Positions 5,580 through 8,467 of a stretch of DNA of 8,467 nucleotides are shown here, one piece after another; the first letter of the stretch is position 1, and each line of letters begins with the position of its first letter. This DNA comes from JBHJOF01 sp050330055 (GTDB lineage: Bacteria; Pseudomonadota; Alphaproteobacteria; Kiloniellales; JAKSDN01), in the NCBI GenBank assembly GCA_050330055.1, contig JBHJOF010000174.1, forward strand, positions 1-8,467. The letters are read 5' to 3'. Both the position numbers and the translations under genes were made by a program. Below the pieces are notes generated by a model. That model saw nothing but the letters and a program-made list of their open reading frames with translations. It did not search any database and was not told the DNA's origin.

Positions 5580-5738
5580 ATGCCGATCTTTCTTGCCGGC
5601 GCGGCCGTCGGCCTTCTGCTGGGCGGCGGTGCCGGCTTCCTCGCCGGCGACGGCGTTAGCGGAGTCTCGCGGCTCGGCCGCTGGGTTGTCATCGGCGGCG
5701 CCGTCTATCTCGGCGGCAAGGTCGCGAAGGTCTGGTGA
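5580..5738 (+). CDS. 52-residue two-helix Gly-rich membrane protein
   Basis: ATG at 5580, three bases after the previous stop; ends at TGA 5736-5738. There are two hydrophobic helices, about 2-22 (FLAGAAVGLLLGGGAGFLAG) and 34-48 (WVVIGGAVYLGGKVA), joined by a short loop SGVSRLGR. The many glycines spaced by 3-4 residues suggest tight helix packing or oligomerisation in the membrane, as in small phage membrane proteins. No function is assigned. Confidence 0.65.
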   Translation: MPIFLAGAAVGLLLGGGAGFLAGDGVSGVSRLGRWVVIGGAVYLGGKVAKVW

Positions 5739-5884
5739 TGGAGGTGATCGACTGGGCCGGCCTGCGACAGTCGTTGGCGGGCGTTGCCGACGCGGCGACG
5801 GTGGCGGTCTGCATCGCGCTGTGGCGGATCGACCGGCGGCTTGTGCGGGTCGAAACCAAACTGGAAGGGAGTAACGAGCAATGA
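5738..5884 (+). CDS. 48-residue membrane protein with amphipathic C-terminus
   Basis: ATG at 5738 shares its A with the preceding TGA and its own stop overlaps the next ATG (ATGA). One membrane helix (about 15-29, GVADAATVAVCIALW) is followed by a charged amphipathic helix RIDRRLVRVETKLEGSNEQ. This single-span plus coiled tail resembles small phage holin-associated or XhlA-like proteins only in outline. Its position just before the holin-like gene makes a lysis role possible. Confidence 0.6.
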   Translation: MEVIDWAGLRQSLAGVADAATVAVCIALWRIDRRLVRVETKLEGSNEQ

Positions 5885-6120
5885 GCATCTGGAAAAAGTT
5901 TCTCGGGCGGCTGAGTGAGCCGTCGACCTATGCCGGCGCGGCGGCGGTCGCCTATGGCGTCGGCGAGCTGGGGAAGGTGAAGGAGGCGCCGGCCATTGCC
6001 GAGGCTATCGGCACCGCCGGCCAGGTCGCGGCCGGCGGCGATTGGGTCGCGACGGTCGCCGTGCTCGGCATGGGCATCGCGGCGGCCTTCCTGCCGGAGC
6101 GGGGCAAGCGCGACGACTAG
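5881..6120 (+). CDS. 79-residue holin-like membrane protein
   Basis: ATG at 5881 with GGAAGGGAG upstream. The start MSIWKKFLGRLSEPSTYAGA is typical of a set of small phage proteins often annotated as holin-like. Two hydrophobic segments follow (about 17-29 and 55-71, WVATVAVLGMGIAAAFL), joined by a helical linker, and the C-terminus is charged (PERGKRDD). It is the last gene of the rightward operon. A hole-forming role in lysis would pair with the upstream SleB enzyme, but a structural membrane role cannot be excluded. Confidence 0.65.
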   Translation: MSIWKKFLGRLSEPSTYAGAAAVAYGVGELGKVKEAPAIAEAIGTAGQVAAGGDWVATVAVLGMGIAAAFLPERGKRDD

Positions 6121-6152
6121 CCGGGCCTCCCTGCGGCTCTGTGGCGCTTGGA

Positions 6153-6186
6153 CGGGCGCCGGGGTTTGGAGCCCCGGCGCCCGTTT
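6153..6186 (+). terminator. Strong intrinsic terminator of the late operon
   Basis: A perfect 12-bp GC-rich stem, CGGGCGCCGGGG (6153-6164) with CCCCGGCGCCCG (6172-6183), has a 7-base loop and is followed by TTT. It lies 32 bases after the last rightward gene, where transcription from the capsid operon would end. Confidence 0.78.
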
Positions 6187-6218
6187 CGCGTCTGCAGGGC
6201 GCTCTGGCGGCTCCTGAG

Positions 6219-6284
6219 GGCCATTCTCGCGGACCTGAGGGGGAACGGGCCGGCCTGCCGGCCACGAGCGGCCTGAGAATGGCC
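6219..6284. other. Nested inverted repeats between the two transcription units
   Basis: A 10-bp repeat GGCCATTCTC (6219-6228) pairs with GAGAATGGCC (6275-6284). Inside it is a hairpin GGCCGG-CCTG-CCGGCC (6248-6263). A further stem ATCGCCG-GTTT-CGGCGAT lies just beyond (6310-6327). These sit in the 334-base non-coding gap (6121-6454) between the convergent late operon and the helix-turn-helix gene. The 6121-6454 gap contains no convincing gene. The structure could be a terminator for the leftward gene, a small RNA or a DNA recognition site. Confidence 0.4.
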
Positions 6285-6454
6285 GCCATGGGCGCCCGGC
6301 ACGGCCGATATCGCCGGTTTCGGCGATGGACGCCGGCGCCGGCCTGGTGCGAGCTGCCACCGCCAGGCCGGGCGGTGCGGGATCTCGCATCGCCATTCCC
6401 GGCGCGGTCGGCCGGGATCCTCTCGCCAAAGCCGGCGGTGGCGCCTGGGGGCTG

Positions 6455-6874
6455 TCAGGGCTCGCGGATAATCTGTTGGGTCCGGGACTTGGAGAGGCCG
6501 AGCCGGGCGGCGATCTCGCGTAGGCTCATGCCCTGGCCGGCCAGGCGCCGGGCCTCGCGGTCGCGCCGAGCTGCCGCGCGCTTGCGGGCCTGGTGATCCT
6601 GAAAGCGCAGTTGGGCGGCGACGGTGGTATCTTCGACTAGCAGGCGGCGCGCGGTGGTGGCGACGGCCAGGCGCTCGGGCATGCCGTTGAGGATCAAGGC
6701 GCGGGCCATCTTGCCGGCGCGCCAGGGGCGCAGCGTCTTGCGCCAGTCGAACAGCTCGGCGGCCTCCAGGCCGCGGGCATGGTCGCGCAGCCGCGCGGCC
6801 TGCGCCTCGAAGAAGGTTGCGAGGTCGCGGCAGGCATCAGGGCATTGAGGGAGCGGGTGATTGGGGAACTCCAT
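6455..6874 (-). CDS. Helix-turn-helix protein, possible phage regulator
   Basis: Leftward gene, ATG at 6874 to TGA at 6455-6457; 139 residues. The first 100 residues are helical and rich in Ala, Arg and Leu, with no recognised domain. The C-terminus holds a clear helix-turn-helix: RRLAGQGMSLREIAARLGLS with KSRTQQIIREP after it (about 109-139), like those in resolvases or sigma region 4. It lies opposite to the late operon and next to the dif-like junction, where a repressor or excision control gene is often found. The ribosome-binding site is poor. A 10-bp palindrome CGGTTAACCG is 24 bases upstream and could be its own operator. Its role in the phage is inferred. Confidence 0.72.
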   Translation of the reverse strand: MEFPNHPLPQCPDACRDLATFFEAQAARLRDHARGLEAAELFDWRKTLRPWRAGKMARALILNGMPERLAVATTARRLLVEDTTVAAQLRFQDHQARKRAAARRDREARRLAGQGMSLREIAARLGLSKSRTQQIIREP

Positions 6875-6897
6875 CGCCGGTAGAAACTAAGCGGCGG

Positions 6898-6907
6898 CGG
6901 TTAACCG
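6898..6907. promoter_or_regulatory. Perfect 10-bp palindrome upstream of the HTH gene
   Basis: CGGTTAACCG is a perfect palindrome 24 bases before the start codon of the leftward helix-turn-helix gene. This is a place where an autoregulatory operator would be expected. A palindrome this short can occur by chance, so the call is tentative. Confidence 0.3.
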
Positions 6908-6957
6908 ATCCTGACTAGCCCAACGGCGCAAAAGCGTACGTCGCAGCCATCGCCAGA

Positions 6958-6985
6958 ATTTCCCATAATATAAATTATGCGCGAT
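6958..6985 (-). other. dif: dif-like XerC/XerD recombination site, probable prophage junction
   Basis: Read on the minus strand, the site has the layout of dif. On the plus strand the XerD-type arm ATTTCCCATAA (6958-6968) is followed by the centre TATAAA (6969-6974) and the XerC-type arm TTATGCGCGAT (6975-6985). Against the reverse complement of the E. coli dif (arms ATTTAACATAA and TTATGCGCACC, centre TATACA), 22 of 28 bases agree, including the inner ends of both arms. The AT-rich block is striking in this GC-rich region. dif is the site where host XerC and XerD resolve chromosome dimers, and several phages and islands integrate there. Phage genes lie to the left and a chromosome-like gene to the right, so it is probably an attachment junction. 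A second copy is expected outside the window. Confidence 0.8.
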
Positions 6986-7205
6986 TAGGGACTACCAAGA
7001 GCGATCCGTAGGTGGCCCCCTTTTGAGGCTTTGTGCGCGCCACAACGCGACCCAGTTCCTGGAATACCCCCACCGTATTCACTCGATCCCACGCTCTCGC
7101 CCGGTGCCAGCGCATTTTTTTGTTGTCCGCTGGGTCCGTGTCACTTTCGGCTTCGGCGGCTTTTGCAATCCAGCGAAGCTCAGAAACTCCAGTTCCGGAA
7201 GGCAC
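6975..7205 (-). CDS. Weak 76-residue ORF ending inside the dif-like site
   Basis: A frame opens with GTG at 7205, overlapping the stop of the gene at 7205-8032 by one base, and ends with a TAA lying within the XerC arm. The product (76 residues, hydrophilic, with RWHRARAWDRVNTVGVFQEL in the middle) has natural composition, and its codons are less GC-rich than the phage genes. There is no ribosome-binding site and no recognised family. It may be a decayed gene, a short coupled gene or chance. The 6875-7204 interval otherwise holds only the palindrome and the dif-like site. Confidence 0.25.
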   Translation of the reverse strand: MPSGTGVSELRWIAKAAEAESDTDPADNKKMRWHRARAWDRVNTVGVFQELGRVVARTKPQKGATYGSLLVVPNRA

Positions 7206-8032
7206 TAAGATTCGCTCGCTGCTATGGCCTTGCGCACCATCCAGTTGGCCACGCCCTTCAACTCCTCATAGAGCTCCAAGCGCGCCGGGGTGTCGTAGAC
7301 GGAAATCATAATCGCGATTTCGTTGACGAGCGTTACCGCGCCCACGCCGGCCTGGATCTCCTTCTCGAGAGGAACGGAATGGCCAACGTAGGCGGCGTAG
7401 TTGTCCGCATCCAAGGGAAAGAAACTGAACCTTCCCGCCAGCACGTCCGAGCGGAGCTGTTCCAGGATCCGGCGCTGCTCTGCCGTAAGGTTCTCATCGA
7501 GCGTCTCGCTCAGCAGGACGTGATCCAAGTCCAGGTCGGCGAACTTCTGCTGGATCATGCCGGAAACCTGCTTCATGACGGCCTCCGACTCGAAGGCTTC
7601 CGTTAGCTGCCCGATGAAGGCGGCCCGGCTCATGCCCCTGTGTCGCGGGCTACTGTTAGCCTGGACGCCGGGGATCATGACCAGCGCGAAGCGGCCGACC
7701 CGGTCGAGGGTGCCGGCATGCATCCGTCGATAGTCCTCGCAGTTCATGAAATGGGCGAGGAGACGGTTCTCCGGGGCGAGCGCCCGGGCGGTGATCTCGA
7801 AAGCCAGACGATCCGTCTCGATGCCCTGATCGAAGGCGCAGTAGCCAGGCGGCGCCTCAAAGGCAAGCGACTGCCCGGAGATCACCATCTGCACGGGCCC
7901 GGGACTTTCGGTTAGATGGGTAGCCAGCGCGGTCGCCGAGAGAATGGCAAGGCCCGCCACGAGAAGCAGCGACATCGTCACGAGCGAGCGCCCTCCTCTC
8001 CGCGCGGCTGACGACCTGCATGTATTCTTCAT
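7205..8032 (-). CDS. Secreted or membrane-anchored protein of unknown function
   Basis: Leftward gene, ATG at 8032 with a GGAAGGA site just upstream, TAG at 7205-7207; 275 residues. The N-terminus is basic (KNTCRSSAARRGGRS), followed by a hydrophobic core (about 17-37) ending in a plausible signal peptidase site ATALA-T; if uncleaved it would be an anchor. The mature part starts with a segment around SGQSLAFEAPPGYCAFD, contains paired cysteines (CAFD and MNCEDY) and ends in a long helical tail with ARLELYEELKGVANWMVRKA. It looks like a periplasmic or envelope protein of the host chromosome. I do not recognise the family. Its codon use is less GC-biased than in the phage genes, which fits a different origin. 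Confidence 0.8.
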   Translation of the reverse strand: MKNTCRSSAARRGGRSLVTMSLLLVAGLAILSATALATHLTESPGPVQMVISGQSLAFEAPPGYCAFDQGIETDRLAFEITARALAPENRLLAHFMNCEDYRRMHAGTLDRVGRFALVMIPGVQANSSPRHRGMSRAAFIGQLTEAFESEAVMKQVSGMIQQKFADLDLDHVLLSETLDENLTAEQRRILEQLRSDVLAGRFSFFPLDADNYAAYVGHSVPLEKEIQAGVGAVTLVNEIAIMISVYDTPARLELYEELKGVANWMVRKAIAASES

Positions 8033-8128
8033 GTTGTTTTCCTTCCGGCGGCCTTCTTGTGCCCCAACCCGGGACTGCCCACTCCGCCATGAAAACCTCC
8101 CGCGTTGTGGGCGTCAACCATCAGGGGA

Positions 8129-8173
8129 AATATACCTTGGTCTCTTAACCAAAACCTGTTTGCCTTAACAAAC
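8129..8173 (-). promoter_or_regulatory. Possible promoter with two tandem dyads, upstream of 7205-8032 gene
   Basis: On the minus strand a TATATT hexamer (8129-8134) could be a -10 box about 97 bases before the start codon. Just upstream of it lie two inverted repeats, TTGGT-N6-ACCAA (8137-8152) and GTTTG-N6-CAAAC (8158-8173), whose centres are 21 bp apart, two helical turns. This spacing is typical of a dimeric regulator bound twice on one face of the DNA. No good -35 box is seen, so an activator or repressor role is equally open. Confidence 0.4.
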
Positions 8174-8243
8174 CGGGCCCCAGCGCCTCTGCCGCCCCGT
8201 CTCGAGTAGTCCGGCAGGCTTTTCGGCGGTCTATCACAGGAAT

Positions 8244-8274
8244 GGGGTCAGGGCGTCTGACGCCGCCCGGCCCC
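8244..8274. repeat. REP-like imperfect hairpin
   Basis: GGGGTCAGGGCGTC (8244-8257) faces GACGCCGCCCGGCCCC (8259-8274). The core GGCGTC-T-GACGCC is a perfect 13-base dyad, and the outer GGGG/CCCC also pair, with mismatches between. This layout resembles repetitive extragenic palindromes of many proteobacteria. Only one copy is visible, so its repeat nature is a guess. Confidence 0.35.
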
Positions 8275-8390
8275 AACCCGAACTGGACCGATATGCAGCA
8301 GTTCGAGTGGTACATCGGCTTCCTGGCCAGCGCCGCCGGCGTCTGCGCCCCCTGCCCGCCATCGTCACGCAGCGCCGCGAGGCGCAGCGG

Positions 8391-8414
8391 CCAGTCCTAA
8401 GACCAGTCCTAAGA
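8391..8414. repeat. 12-bp perfect tandem duplication
   Basis: CCAGTCCTAAGA occurs twice back to back (8391-8402 and 8403-8414). It probably arose by slippage. The unit length is a multiple of three, so it would not shift a frame, but in the plus-strand frame of 8242-8400 it supplies a stop codon. Confidence 0.7.
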
Positions 8415-8467
8415 TCGGTCGCGCTTGCGCGCCGAGGCCAGCAGGCAGACGCGCCGCAGCCACCAGA

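Larger units (their letters stand above)
1..6985 (+). mobile_element. PM2-like (double-jelly-roll) prophage, right part
   Basis: The stretch carries a packaging ATPase, a PM2 P2-like capsid protein, spike candidates, a SleB hydrolase and many mini membrane proteins in one direction, followed by a leftward helix-turn-helix gene and a dif-like site. Corticovirus-like prophages are known from aquatic bacteria, and their hallmark pair is the P9-type ATPase plus the P2 capsid protein. No replication gene is in view, so the left end lies outside the window. The right end is placed at the dif-like site because the next substantial gene (7205-8032) looks chromosomal. The border is inferred; a lytic phage contig cannot explain a chromosomal right flank but could if that flank were also viral. 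Confidence 0.72.
8033..8467. other. Right-edge region without a convincing gene
   Basis: After the promoter region of the leftward gene, no frame gives a credible full-length protein. A short frame at 8242-8400 (52 codons) carries a plausible stretch TDMQQFEWYIGFLASAAGV and then turns into low-complexity Ser/Arg. It could be a frame-shifted gene remnant. On the minus strand a short open frame (8409-8467) runs off the edge. Neither is annotated as a gene. Confidence 0.5.

Noticed and set aside
5689..6429. Minus-strand 246-codon frame opposite the holin-like gene and terminator
   Set aside because: It crosses a strong plus-strand terminator and has low-complexity, Arg/Pro/Ala-rich composition.
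6042..6596. Plus-strand 184-codon frame through the convergent gap
   Set aside because: It covers the terminator hairpin and the antisense of the helix-turn-helix gene; composition is that of a shadow frame.
6900..7030. tRNA gene as attachment site
   Set aside because: No cloverleaf or T-loop pattern is seen; the dif-like site explains the junction better.
7031..7606. Plus-strand 191-codon frame opposite the secreted-protein gene
   Set aside because: The minus-strand gene has a signal peptide and a good ribosome-binding site; the plus frame has neither.
8409..8467. Possible C-terminus of a minus-strand gene (ending RKRDRS) entering from the right edge
   Set aside because: Only about 19 codons are visible; this cannot be told from chance.
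1..8467. CRISPR array or insertion sequence
   Set aside because: No regularly spaced repeats, transposase motifs or terminal inverted repeats with target duplication were seen.

Overview
The window looks like the right-hand part of an integrated, tailless, membrane-containing dsDNA phage in a GC-rich (roughly two-thirds G+C) proteobacterium, most likely an alphaproteobacterium. Its closest relatives by gene content appear to be the PM2/corticovirus type, with a double-jelly-roll capsid. This rests on an A32/FtsK-like packaging ATPase (175-828), a 276-residue protein with the length and patterning of the PM2 P2 major capsid protein (1212-2042), beta-rich vertex/spike candidates (3423-4537), and a dense series of very small membrane proteins. 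No tail, portal or large-terminase gene is visible. Organism and virus family are inferred from the sequence alone.

Layout. Positions 1-828 hold the C-terminal end of a small membrane protein and the packaging ATPase. Positions 829-953 form a control gap with an inverted repeat and an intrinsic terminator. Positions 954-6120 are a compact rightward late operon of 16 genes with overlaps or gaps of a few bases. In order these are two mini membrane proteins, the capsid protein, a strong hairpin, three putative virion membrane-associated proteins around one soluble helical protein, two beta-rich spike/penton candidates, a SleB-type peptidoglycan hydrolase, and seven tiny genes. The tiny genes include an Arg/Lys-rich presumed DNA-binding protein and a holin-like product. 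A strong intrinsic terminator (6153-6186) ends the operon. A leftward gene (6455-6874) encodes a C-terminal helix-turn-helix protein.

At 6958-6985 lies an AT-rich 28-bp site that matches the Escherichia coli dif site (reverse orientation) at 22 of 28 positions. It has two 11-bp arms around a 6-bp centre. Phage genes lie to its left and an apparently chromosomal secreted-protein gene (7205-8032, minus) to its right. The simplest reading is that the phage is integrated at the XerC/XerD site and that this is one of its attachment junctions. The opposite end, the replication genes and any second dif copy would lie to the left, outside the window.

How the genes would work together: the capsid protein forms the shell over an internal lipid membrane that carries many of the small, often tail-anchored proteins. 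The ATPase pumps DNA in, the vertex proteins bind the host, and the SleB hydrolase opens the cell wall at entry and/or exit. The holin-like protein may assist release, and Xer recombinases of the host would mediate integration. From 8033 to the right edge there is only a probable promoter/operator region, a REP-like hairpin, a 12-bp tandem duplication and no convincing gene.
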